This document shows, piece by piece, positions 6,426 through 12,314 of a stretch of DNA of 12,314 bases. Position 1 is the first letter of the stretch. Each line of letters opens with the position of its first letter. A program made the position numbers and the translations under genes. This DNA comes from Methanoregulaceae archaeon. GTDB taxonomy: Archaea; Halobacteriota; Methanomicrobia; Methanomicrobiales; Methanospirillaceae. The stretch covers positions 1-12,314 of the forward strand of contig JALOPT010000032.1 of assembly GCA_025453715.1 (NCBI GenBank), read 5' to 3'. A model generated the notes under the pieces. The model made no database searches. It saw only the letters and a program-made list of their open reading frames with translations, and was not told the DNA's origin.

Positions 6426-7763
6426 ATGATCGTTGTTCTTGGAGGAGGGCCCGCCGGTCGCCTTGCCGCAATACGTCTCGCAAATGCCGGAAAAGAAGTG
6501 CTTCTCGCAGAACGGGGGGTTATCGGCGGCCAGTGCCTCAATTTCGGCTGCATGGTCGTCTGTGCACTGAATGATACAGCACGGGTCGTCCGGAATGCCC
6601 GTGATCTCCAGGGGCTCGGTGTCATTGACCGCACTCCGGAAGTAAATTTTCCCCTGTTAATTCGTGAAATGCAGGGGGTCCAGAAAAAAATTGCCGGGAT
6701 CCTCGATTCAGAGACCCGAAGTTCCGGGGTTGAAATCCGGTACGGCACCGAGGCAGTCCTCCGCGGAAAGGAAGTATACCTGGATAACGAGCTACTTCAG
6801 CCGGATGCAGTAATTGCTGCGACAGGTTCGTCCCCTGTAATACCGGATATCCCGGGAATTTCAAAGGAAGGGGTGTATTACCCGCATACACTCGCGCAGA
6901 TGGAGAAGTTACCGGAGAACATGGTTATTCTTGGCGGTGGTGTGATGGCCGCCGAATTTGCCTATATTTTTTCATCGTTCGGTTGTGATGTTCACCTGGT
7001 CGCACGAAGTGAAGTGCTGAAGGTCCTGGATGACAAGCAACGTAGCGTAGCCTTAAAAGAACTTGAAGGGGTGACCATTCATTCCGGGACATCGGTGCTG
7101 AACGTTAACGGCGGGAGGCATGTGGGCTCTGTTTCTGTCAGGACTCAGGAAACTTCAGTGACAGAAATTGAATGTGACGGGCTCTTTATAGCTACAGGGC
7201 TCTCTCCACGATCGGAAAACCTTCACGGTATTGCAAAAGGACCACGTGGTGAAGTGCTTGTTGACAGCCATATGCAGACCAGTATACAAGGGGTATACGC
7301 TGCAGGAGATGTCACCGGCCCGCCGTATCTTACCCCGGTCGCCCGCCACGAGGGGATCATTGCTGCAGACCATATACTTGGACGGGGGACAACGATGGAC
7401 TACCGGTTCTTTCCACAATCGGTCAACCTCGCTAGTGAACATGCTTTTTGTTGCCCTCCGGCCGATGGTAGCATCTCGGTTAGTATTCCCGGACCAGCCG
7501 GACCTGGTACGTTCTGGAAAGTCCCGTATAATGGAACGGGGCTTTCAAAAGTGAGCGTTGATCCTGAAACCGGACGAGTACAGGGGGTTTCAGCATCCGG
7601 GCCGGGCGCAGGGATTATCACGAGCTATATCGCGTTCCTTATGCAGAAAGGGTATACCGCGGATGATTTCGCCTCGTTCCTCGAAGTCCACCCTGAGACA
7701 GACGGGGTCCATAGCTTACTGAATTATTTGTCAGATTACCTGAAACGTAAGAAATCCGGATAA
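6426..7763 (+). CDS. FAD-dependent pyridine nucleotide-disulfide oxidoreductase (dihydrolipoamide dehydrogenase-like)
   Basis: A 445-residue class I flavoprotein disulfide reductase. In order: FAD motif GGGPAG (6-11), redox-active pair C37-LNFG-C42 in GGQCLNFGC, ATGSSP (132-137), NAD(P)H motif GGGVMAAE (170-177), the second FAD motif YAAGDVTG (291-298), and a C-terminal interface domain ending with FLEVHPETDG, where H422-P423 matches the catalytic His-Pro. It should pass electrons between NAD(P)H and a disulfide or related substrate. The family consensus after the second Cys (PSK) is replaced by MVVCAL with an extra C46, and the canonical HPTxxE is HPETDG, so the substrate may differ from lipoamide. 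No lipoyl-complex genes are in the window. ATG 6426 lies 8 bp after the upstream stop and immediately before the FAD strand. Upstream ATGs at 6360 and 6396 would overlap the previous gene and add unrelated residues. Confidence 0.88.
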   Translation: MIVVLGGGPAGRLAAIRLANAGKEVLLAERGVIGGQCLNFGCMVVCALNDTARVVRNARDLQGLGVIDRTPEVNFPLLIREMQGVQKKIAGILDSETRSSGVEIRYGTEAVLRGKEVYLDNELLQPDAVIAATGSSPVIPDIPGISKEGVYYPHTLAQMEKLPENMVILGGGVMAAEFAYIFSSFGCDVHLVARSEVLKVLDDKQRSVALKELEGVTIHSGTSVLNVNGGRHVGSVSVRTQETSVTEIECDGLFIATGLSPRSENLHGIAKGPRGEVLVDSHMQTSIQGVYAAGDVTGPPYLTPVARHEGIIAADHILGRGTTMDYRFFPQSVNLASEHAFCCPPADGSISVSIPGPAGPGTFWKVPYNGTGLSKVSVDPETGRVQGVSASGPGAGIITSYIAFLMQKGYTADDFASFLEVHPETDGVHSLLNYLSDYLKRKKSG

Positions 7764-7814
7764 TCTGCACGGGTGCTGAACGGGGTATTTTATCACTCAT
7801 TTTGCGAGGGGTTG

Positions 7815-7819
7815 TTTTT
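7815..7819 (+). terminator. Weak T-rich candidate terminator after the oxidoreductase gene
   Basis: The 121-bp gap before the aguBA fusion gene contains T-rich stretches, among them TTTTT at 7815-7819 about 50 nt after the stop. No hairpin is evident. Nothing else in this gap looks coding, and the promoter of the following gene is not clear; AATTATGT at 7849-7856 is a poor TATA candidate about 32 bp before its ATG. Confidence 0.25.
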
Positions 7820-7884
7820 CCATGTACCTGCCGGTTCAGGACAAGTCAATTATGTCTCTTCGTTTCATACATTAACACATACAG

Positions 7885-9822
7885 ATGGAATCACAAACCT
7901 TTGCGGGCGGAGAGGTCATCAGGATCGGGTTAATCCAGATGGAAATGGGTCCGGACCCGGAAGATAACCTGATGCGTTCGGTGGTGAAAACAGAGTCGGC
8001 GATCAATAACGGGGCAAAGATCATCTGTCTCCCGGAGTTGTTCCGCACCCGTTACTTCCCCGGGTACATCCGCAGAGATGCATCAGACCTTGCAGAGACC
8101 GTTCCCGGGAAGTCTACGGAGGTCTTTTCAGCCATCGCGAAGCGTTCCCGCGTGGTCATTATTGTCCCGGTATTCGAGAGAGCCCGGGATGGACGATATT
8201 ATAATACTGCGGCAGTTATCGATGCTGACGGGAGCCTGCACCCGCCATACCATAAAGTCCATATTCCGCAGGACCCCGGGTTTTATGAGAAGGGGTATTT
8301 TCACCCGGGCAACGAGTACCGGGTCTATCAGACCCGTTACGGGTGTTTTGCAGTCTTAATCTGCTTTGACCAGTGGTTCCCTGAAGCGGCCCGGTCTGCT
8401 GCTCTCATGGGTGCATCAATCATTTTTTACCCGACGGCAATCGGTCAGCCACAGAGTTTTGATCCCGTGGAAGGTGACTGGCAGGAATCATGGGAACTGG
8501 TCCAGCGGAGCCATGCGATTGCCAACAGTATCCATGTGGCAGCCGTTAACCGGGTGGGAACTGAAGGGTCAGTAAGGTTTTTCGGTGGCTCATTTGTAAG
8601 CGATGCATTCGGCAGGGTAATAACCCGAGCAGGAGATGCAGAGGAGATCATTATCGCGGACCTGGACCTCTCGATGAACAGGACAATACGGGAGTCCTGG
8701 GGGTTTTTCCGCAACCGGCGCCCTGAAACATATGGTCGTATCTGCGTTTCACCAGAGGGTACAGGGCGGCGGTTTATCGTCCGTAACGGGGATACCCCGC
8801 GTAACACGGGGTTTTGCATGCCTGCAGAATGGGAGAGGCACGAGGCAGTATGGCTCTCGTGGCCCCACAATACCGTGACATTTCCAGACATTGATGCAGT
8901 TGAAAAAGCCTATATAAGGTTCATTTCTGCAATGAAGGGTTCAGAAACGGTAGAACTGCTTGTCAGGGACATAGGGACGAGGGAAATGATCAAAGAACGT
9001 CTCTGTAAGGAGGGGACGGGCGATTCACACGTCCGATACCGGGTTATAAACTACCAAGACGTCTGGATCCGCGATTACGGGCCTACTTTCGTTGTTAATC
9101 CGGCTATTTCCCAGGTTGCCTTGGTGCAGTGGAGATTTAATGCGTGGGGCGGAAAATATGAAAACCTCATCCAGGATGGGACAATTCCGGAATTGATGAG
9201 CAAATGGCTGGGATACCCCGTATTCAGCCCGGGTATTATCCTCGAGGGGGGGTCGATTGACGTGAATGGGAGAGGGACCGTCATGACCAGCCGTTCCTGC
9301 CTGCTTAACCCGAACAGGAACAAAGGATTATCGGAATCTGACCTGGAGGCACTCCTTAAGGAGAACCTTGGCGTTGACCACGTACTATGGCTGGATGAGG
9401 GTATCGCGGGGGATGATACTGATGGCCATATTGACGATTTTGCGAGGTTTACGGGACCTTCCACCGTTGTCTGTGCATGTGAAGAGGACAGGGCCGATGA
9501 AAATTACCGTGCCCTGAAGGAGAATTATAACACCCTGTTAAAATCAACGGACCAGGACGGGGACCCGCTGACAGTTGTTAAACTGCCGATGCCGGATAGC
9601 GTCTCGAGCGGGGATCTACGGTACCCGGCAAGTTACACAAATTTCTATATCGGTAATTCAGTAGTTATCGTCCCGGTTTTTACTGACCCCAATGACAGCA
9701 GGGCCTTGCGTATTCTCAGGGCCCTCTTCCCGGGCAGGGAAGTGATCGGGATTAATGCCCGGGCAATGGTTGAAGGTTACGGGACCTTCCACTGTGCAAG
9801 CCAGCAGCAGCCGGGACTTTGA
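7885..9822 (+). CDS. Bifunctional N-carbamoylputrescine amidohydrolase / agmatine deiminase (AguB-AguA fusion)
   Basis: The 645-residue protein joins two enzymes that are usually separate. Residues 11-288 are a nitrilase-superfamily AguB: catalytic E51 (PELF), K124 (HKVHIP, followed by PGFYEKGYFHPG) and C160 (LICFDQWFPEAAR). After a linker of about 20 residues, 309-645 is an agmatine deiminase (AguA/AIH): MPAEWERHEAVWLSWPHN near its start, D397 (WIRDYGP), E454 (EGGSID), CLLNPNRN (472-479), H515 (DGHIDDFARF) and nucleophile C637 (HCASQQQP). Agmatine deiminase gives N-carbamoylputrescine plus NH3; the amidohydrolase gives putrescine, CO2 and NH3. Both catalytic sets are intact, so the fusion should make putrescine from agmatine in the cytoplasm. 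The domain order B-A is the reverse of the reaction order. ATG 7885 is the only start near the first beta strand; no ribosome binding site is visible. No arginine decarboxylase gene is in the window. Confidence 0.93.
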   Translation: MESQTFAGGEVIRIGLIQMEMGPDPEDNLMRSVVKTESAINNGAKIICLPELFRTRYFPGYIRRDASDLAETVPGKSTEVFSAIAKRSRVVIIVPVFERARDGRYYNTAAVIDADGSLHPPYHKVHIPQDPGFYEKGYFHPGNEYRVYQTRYGCFAVLICFDQWFPEAARSAALMGASIIFYPTAIGQPQSFDPVEGDWQESWELVQRSHAIANSIHVAAVNRVGTEGSVRFFGGSFVSDAFGRVITRAGDAEEIIIADLDLSMNRTIRESWGFFRNRRPETYGRICVSPEGTGRRFIVRNGDTPRNTGFCMPAEWERHEAVWLSWPHNTVTFPDIDAVEKAYIRFISAMKGSETVELLVRDIGTREMIKERLCKEGTGDSHVRYRVINYQDVWIRDYGPTFVVNPAISQVALVQWRFNAWGGKYENLIQDGTIPELMSKWLGYPVFSPGIILEGGSIDVNGRGTVMTSRSCLLNPNRNKGLSESDLEALLKENLGVDHVLWLDEGIAGDDTDGHIDDFARFTGPSTVVCACEEDRADENYRALKENYNTLLKSTDQDGDPLTVVKLPMPDSVSSGDLRYPASYTNFYIGNSVVIVPVFTDPNDSRALRILRALFPGREVIGINARAMVEGYGTFHCASQQQPGL

Positions 9823-9836
9823 ACGTTCCGGGCATA

Positions 9837-9852
9837 CCTGGCCACTGCCAGG
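9837..9852 (+). terminator. Hairpin 15 nt after the aguBA fusion gene
   Basis: CCTGGC-CACT-GCCAGG is a perfect 6-bp stem with a 4-nt loop shortly downstream of the stop at 9822. It is not followed by a T tract but by A-rich sequence, so it may protect the mRNA 3' end rather than terminate transcription. Confidence 0.3.
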
Positions 9853-10420
9853 AAATTCAACAGAAATGGTGCCATAAATTATCAATAAAAAGATGGATTG
9901 AATAGATTGAATATTAATTAAATCGTGTTGGTTATAGGGAGATCGCAAACGCATTTCCTGCGTATACCCCTGCAGATCTACCATTTTCCGGACCGGTCCC
10001 TCATGCTCAGGTTATTCCGGACACCGGACTCTGTTGTATACTACAATTGTCAAGGTGGGTTTTAGCGGGTCAGGATCCTGTTACATCACTCCTTACGTTC
10101 AGTTTACCTCAGGCTTCTTCCGGCAACCTGGTAACGGATGAGCGTTACCGGCCCGGCGGATTTCCCGGTCTCCAACAGGTCTGTTCACCTGCATCATGCG
10201 ATCCCTGGTGGCGCCGGGGTCGTTGGTACGGTGCAACTATCACGATTATGGCACAGACCGTTGTCTTGAGGGGTCATTCATCACTGGTTTCCCCTTTGTG
10301 CCAGGAGCACAAGGCTGGTGCCGCCACCACAGGCTGATATGGCAGCCAGTATAGTTACCGGTCCGCTCTATTCGTCCCGGTAGCATGATCCTGACACGAT
10401 CAGACACTCTATGAGTGACA

Positions 10421-10426
10421 TATAAA
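10421..10426 (+). promoter_or_regulatory. Candidate TATA box upstream of the channel-like gene
   Basis: TATAAA predicts a transcript start near 10450, giving a leader of about 155 nt before ATG 10607. Two small inverted repeats (10386-10402, 10405-10417) lie immediately upstream, where a regulator could bind. TTTTAAAG at 10561-10568 is an alternative with a shorter leader. Confidence 0.35.
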
Positions 10427-10541
10427 CGATCTTGCCATGGGCAGGGTGAAAGTAACGGTTCCGGATAAACCAGGGGGACATTTCAGATTCCGTGACCGTC
10501 CGGAAATTTCTAATATACGATACGGTGGAGTGTCAGTCCAG

Positions 10542-10551
10542 GGAATATTCC
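10542..10551. repeat. 10-bp perfect palindrome GGAATATTCC upstream of the channel-like gene
   Basis: GGAATATTCC lies 56 bp before ATG 10607. It resembles the NrpR operator half-sites GGAA and TTCC, but the spacing is 2 rather than the 6 bases known for NrpR, so it is noted as a possible regulator site only. Confidence 0.25.
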
Positions 10552-10606
10552 AGATCCGGATTTTAAAGATAAAACAATATCTGTTATTCGCAGATACATC
10601 TGGTAT

Positions 10607-11329
10607 ATGCCCTCCACACCCGGCAAAAACATGATAAAGGGCTCATTAGAAAACAAAACTGCTGCTTTCCTGAAATGGAGGGATGAGAATAAATGTACAT
10701 TCCATTTCATTGCACTCATTGTTTTCCTTTCTGTCCTTCCCCTGCTCGAAGATAGTGAAGCTGCAAGGATTTTCACTGATATACTGCTGGTAATTTTATT
10801 ATTCTTTGCAATCCAGGCTATAAGTCGCAACGTGCACCTCATGGTCATCGGGGTTGTGCTTGTGATAATCACGATTATCTTATATTCCTTCTATTACCTG
10901 ACCGGGATTGCTCATTATTTCCATGCCGCAGTTGTGGTCACCCTGGTATTTTTTATCCTGGTCAGCATCGCAATTTTTTTAGTCGTCATCCATGAACGTG
11001 AAATACGCAGGGATACAATTTTCGGGGCAATATCGGTCTACTTCCTTCTCGGCCTTACATGGGCTATGGGTATTATGGCGATGGAGATTTTTTCACCAGC
11101 GTCATTTGATATCGTAACGAAGAGAACCGACCAGCTGGTGTATATATCTGATTACATCGGGTACAGCTTCTCGATCCTTACTACAACAGGAAACTACAAC
11201 GTCGCGGCACTTACATCGACAGCACGGACGGTGACGATGTTCGAGATGATTATCGGTACATTGTATATCGCGGTTCTTGTTTCCTGGCTGGTAGGAAAAT
11301 TCCTCTCAAGCAGGCAGGCAGGGGAATAA
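10607..11329 (+). CDS. Six-helix membrane protein with K+-channel-like pore module and atypical filter
   Basis: The 240-residue protein has hydrophobic segments at about 34-47, 54-72, 77-98, 104-128 and 136-161, then a pore-loop-like stretch (183-199) and a last helix (209-230). The end, YIGYSFSILTTTGNYN, then FEMIIGTLYIAVLVSWLVG, has the shape of an Ion_trans_2 pore module (pore helix, filter, inner helix). The filter position reads TTTGNYN where K+ channels have TTVGYGD, so G195 is kept but Tyr-Gly-Asp is replaced by Asn-Tyr-Asn. No S4-like row of arginines is seen; a charged loop (HEREIRRD, 129-136) lies before the fifth helix. There is no cytoplasmic sensor domain; length is normal for short channels of this type. 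ATG 10607 and ATG 10631 are both possible starts, with no clear ribosome binding site. Ion specificity cannot be inferred safely. Confidence 0.78.
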   Translation: MPSTPGKNMIKGSLENKTAAFLKWRDENKCTFHFIALIVFLSVLPLLEDSEAARIFTDILLVILLFFAIQAISRNVHLMVIGVVLVIITIILYSFYYLTGIAHYFHAAVVVTLVFFILVSIAIFLVVIHEREIRRDTIFGAISVYFLLGLTWAMGIMAMEIFSPASFDIVTKRTDQLVYISDYIGYSFSILTTTGNYNVAALTSTARTVTMFEMIIGTLYIAVLVSWLVGKFLSSRQAGE

Positions 11330-11332
11330 TCA

Positions 11333-11339
11333 TTTTTTT
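11333..11339 (+). terminator. T7 tract after the channel-like gene
   Basis: A run of seven T begins 4 nt after the stop codon, the usual kind of archaeal terminator, here for plus-strand transcripts. Confidence 0.5.
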
Positions 11340-11368
11340 AGAGTCTGCATATCTGATCGGACCGCGAT

Positions 11369-11375
11369 AAAAAAA
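11369..11375 (-). terminator. T7 tract (minus strand) downstream of the calcium ATPase gene
   Basis: Seven A on the plus strand give seven T on the minus strand, about 160 nt after the ATPase stop. With the opposite T7 tract at 11333 it makes the convergent gap a two-way terminator. No gene is seen in the gap 11330-11537. Confidence 0.35.
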
Positions 11376-11452
11376 GAGGACGGCGGCCGACTGAATTTGC
11401 ATGAGCCGTATAAGTTCATCTGGCCCGGTAAATCACTTATTTTTACAGGAGG

Positions 11453-11478
11453 ATACCAGCGTTGGGTCCAACTGGTAT
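11453..11478. repeat. Bulged hairpin in the convergent gap
   Basis: ATACCAG (11453-11459) pairs with CTGGTAT (11472-11478), and inside it TTGG (11462-11465) pairs with CCAA (11468-11471), leaving a 2-nt bulge (CG) on one side. As RNA it could form a stem of about 10 bp. It lies about 60-85 nt after the minus-strand ATPase stop and may help to end or stabilise that transcript. Confidence 0.4.
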
Positions 11479-11537
11479 ACATGCCGGCAGGAGTAAATTA
11501 CTGCGTTCCCGGGGAAATTTATGGGACTTCCGGAGGA

Positions 11538-12314
11538 CTACCGGGTCTTTTTTCCTGCTTTTGCACCTGGCATGAGAGAATTGATCCGGTCTCCGAACCG
11601 GTGGTATACTACCCTTATCATGAAGCCGACTACCAGCACTGAAGCGGTAGCAAGAATAATTCTTACCCATTCATTGAGGGCAAGGGGGACCGTTCCAAAG
11701 ACCACCCCACCATATTGGACAATCAGGATTTGAGCAAGGACTATGAATACCATTACCCCGAAGAAGGTCGGGTTACCTTTAAAAAACGGTGGCATCTTTC
11801 CATCAAGTGCCCTGCAGTTAATACCATTCCAGACCGCAGCGATAACAAATGCTGCGAAAAACACCGTTGTTATTTCAGCGGGAGTGGTACCTCCCAGGAA
11901 GCCTGTTTTCATCTGGATTAAACCCCCGATAATAAAGAACGATCCGGTAACGATAATTGAAAACCACATGAATGGTGTAATAACCGGGGTATTTCTTTCA
12001 ATAGGAAGGCGGTTCATCAGGTCACGGTGTGGTGCTTCCGAACAGAGTGCAAATGCGGCAAGTGTGTCCATAATCAGGTTAATCCAGAGTATCTGGATAA
12101 TTGTGAACGGTTCAGGATACCCGAGGACAGAGGCTATGAATACAAGGAGGCAGGCACAGAAATTTATAGTCAGCTGGAACAACACGAAACGCTGGATATT
12201 CTCATAGAGGGATCTGCCCCACCAGACTGCACTGGTGATCGATGCGAAAGAGTCGTCAAGCAGGATAATATCGCTGGCTTCCCTCGCTACTTCGGTCCCT
12301 GCAATACCCATTGC
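11538..12314 (-). CDS. Calcium-transporting P-type ATPase, PMCA-like (type IIB), C-terminal part
   Basis: The gene runs off the right edge, so only the last 258 codons are present; the phosphorylation DKTG, nucleotide-binding and M1-M4 regions lie outside. The visible part begins at the end of the P domain (AMGIAGTEVAREASDIILLDD), continues with the M5 helix FVLFQLTIN (N50, counted from the first ATG) and M6 ILWINLIMDTLAAFAL with N78 and D82, then four more membrane segments to a short basic tail (AKAGKKTR). The FQLTxN of M5 and WxNLIMDTLA of M6 are typical of plasma-membrane Ca2+ ATPases rather than SERCA types, implying one Ca2+ site per cycle. It should export Ca2+ from the cytoplasm using ATP. 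It lacks a calmodulin-binding extension. It converges with the channel-like gene, 208 bp apart. Confidence 0.93.
   Translation of the reverse strand, partial: AMGIAGTEVAREASDIILLDDSFASITSAVWWGRSLYENIQRFVLFQLTINFCACLLVFIASVLGYPEPFTIIQILWINLIMDTLAAFALCSEAPHRDLMNRLPIERNTPVITPFMWFSIIVTGSFFIIGGLIQMKTGFLGGTTPAEITTVFFAAFVIAAVWNGINCRALDGKMPPFFKGNPTFFGVMVFIVLAQILIVQYGGVVFGTVPLALNEWVRIILATASVLVVGFMIRVVYHRFGDRINSLMPGAKAGKKTR

Larger units (their letters stand above)
9823..10606. other. 784-bp gap without a recognisable gene, rich in short hairpins
   Basis: All six frames give only short, unconvincing peptides; candidates at 10047-10337 (TTG start) and 10437-10634 resemble nothing known. The first 100 bp are A+T-rich and include GATTGAATA twice in tandem (9896-9913). 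Perfect or near-perfect inverted repeats follow: CTGGTAACG/CGTTACCGG (10128-10151, with one G-T pair), CAGGT/ACCTG (10176-10191), TGGTG/CACCA (10316-10329), GGCTG/CAGCC (10332-10347), TGATC/GATCA (10386-10402) and CACTC/GAGTG (10405-10417). A TATAAA box comes at 10421, the palindrome GGAATATTCC at 10542-10551 and TATCTG/CAGATA at 10578-10596. There is no tRNA-like T-loop. It could hold a non-coding RNA, a long regulated leader of the next gene, or the remains of a lost gene. Confidence 0.5.

Noticed and set aside
7773..7967. 64-codon open frame overlapping the start of the aguBA fusion gene
   Set aside because: It runs into a clearly conserved gene in another frame and has no family resemblance of its own.
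9896..9913. Tandem GATTGAATA pair as a possible CRISPR repeat, iteron or att site
   Set aside because: Only two 9-bp copies without spacers, in A+T-rich DNA, and no integrase, replication or Cas gene nearby.
10047..10337. 96-codon open frame in the long gap
   Set aside because: It needs a TTG start, has no ribosome binding site, its peptide looks like random translation of G+C-rich DNA, and it matches no family I know.
9950..10440. tRNA or other small structured RNA gene
   Set aside because: No T-loop consensus or acceptor pairing was found by eye; the short hairpins are reported as a finding instead of a named RNA.
10437..10634. 65-codon open frame before the channel-like gene
   Set aside because: Its ATG is only about 14 bp from the TATAAA centre, so it would precede the expected transcript start; it overlaps the next gene in another frame and shows no recognisable domain.
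11397..11733. Plus-strand open frames over the calcium ATPase 3' end
   Set aside because: They are antisense to a well conserved gene or fill its 3' gap, and have no recognisable features.

Overview
The window looks like a chromosomal segment from a euryarchaeal methanogen, most likely of the order Methanomicrobiales (inference). The pointers are a stand-alone NrpR regulator domain, an archaeal cupin-type phosphoglucose isomerase, a TrmB-family regulator, a COG1361-type surface protein, archaeal TATA boxes with starts that look leaderless, and GTGAT-type ribosome binding sites. Base composition is near 50% G+C and all ten genes look native. There is no sign of a mobile element, CRISPR array, tRNA or rRNA.

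Left part (1-3857): a 5'-truncated protein with tandem RCK (TrkA-type) domains is followed after 15 bp by nadE (NAD synthetase). nadE converges with a minus-strand pair, a secreted and membrane-anchored COG1361-type protein followed by pgiA; the nadE and pgiA stop codons share a TTAA. The minus-strand pair diverges from a TrmB-family regulator gene. The 64-bp gap between them holds two TATA boxes and a nested palindrome, which suggests that TrmB controls itself and the surface-protein/pgiA pair.

Middle part (3858-7763): the TrmB gene converges on a minus-strand gene for a single NrpR domain without any DNA-binding domain. That gene diverges from a two-gene operon of an unrecognised 318-residue protein and a flavin-dependent disulfide oxidoreductase. 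The 41-bp divergent gap has one TATA-like element exactly on the axis of a 12-bp perfect inverted repeat that covers both start codons.

Right part (7764-12314): a 645-codon gene encodes a natural fusion of N-carbamoylputrescine amidohydrolase (AguB-like) and agmatine deiminase (AguA-like), so one polypeptide should convert agmatine to putrescine. A 784-bp gap with several short hairpins and a TATAAA box follows. Then come a membrane protein with a K+-channel-like pore whose filter reads GNYN instead of GYGD, and, convergent to it, the 3' part of a PMCA-type (IIB) calcium ATPase gene cut by the window edge.

The most distinctive items are the bifunctional agmatine-to-putrescine enzyme, the channel with the altered filter, the lone NrpR domain with its symmetric divergent promoter, and the coupled unknown protein plus disulfide oxidoreductase.
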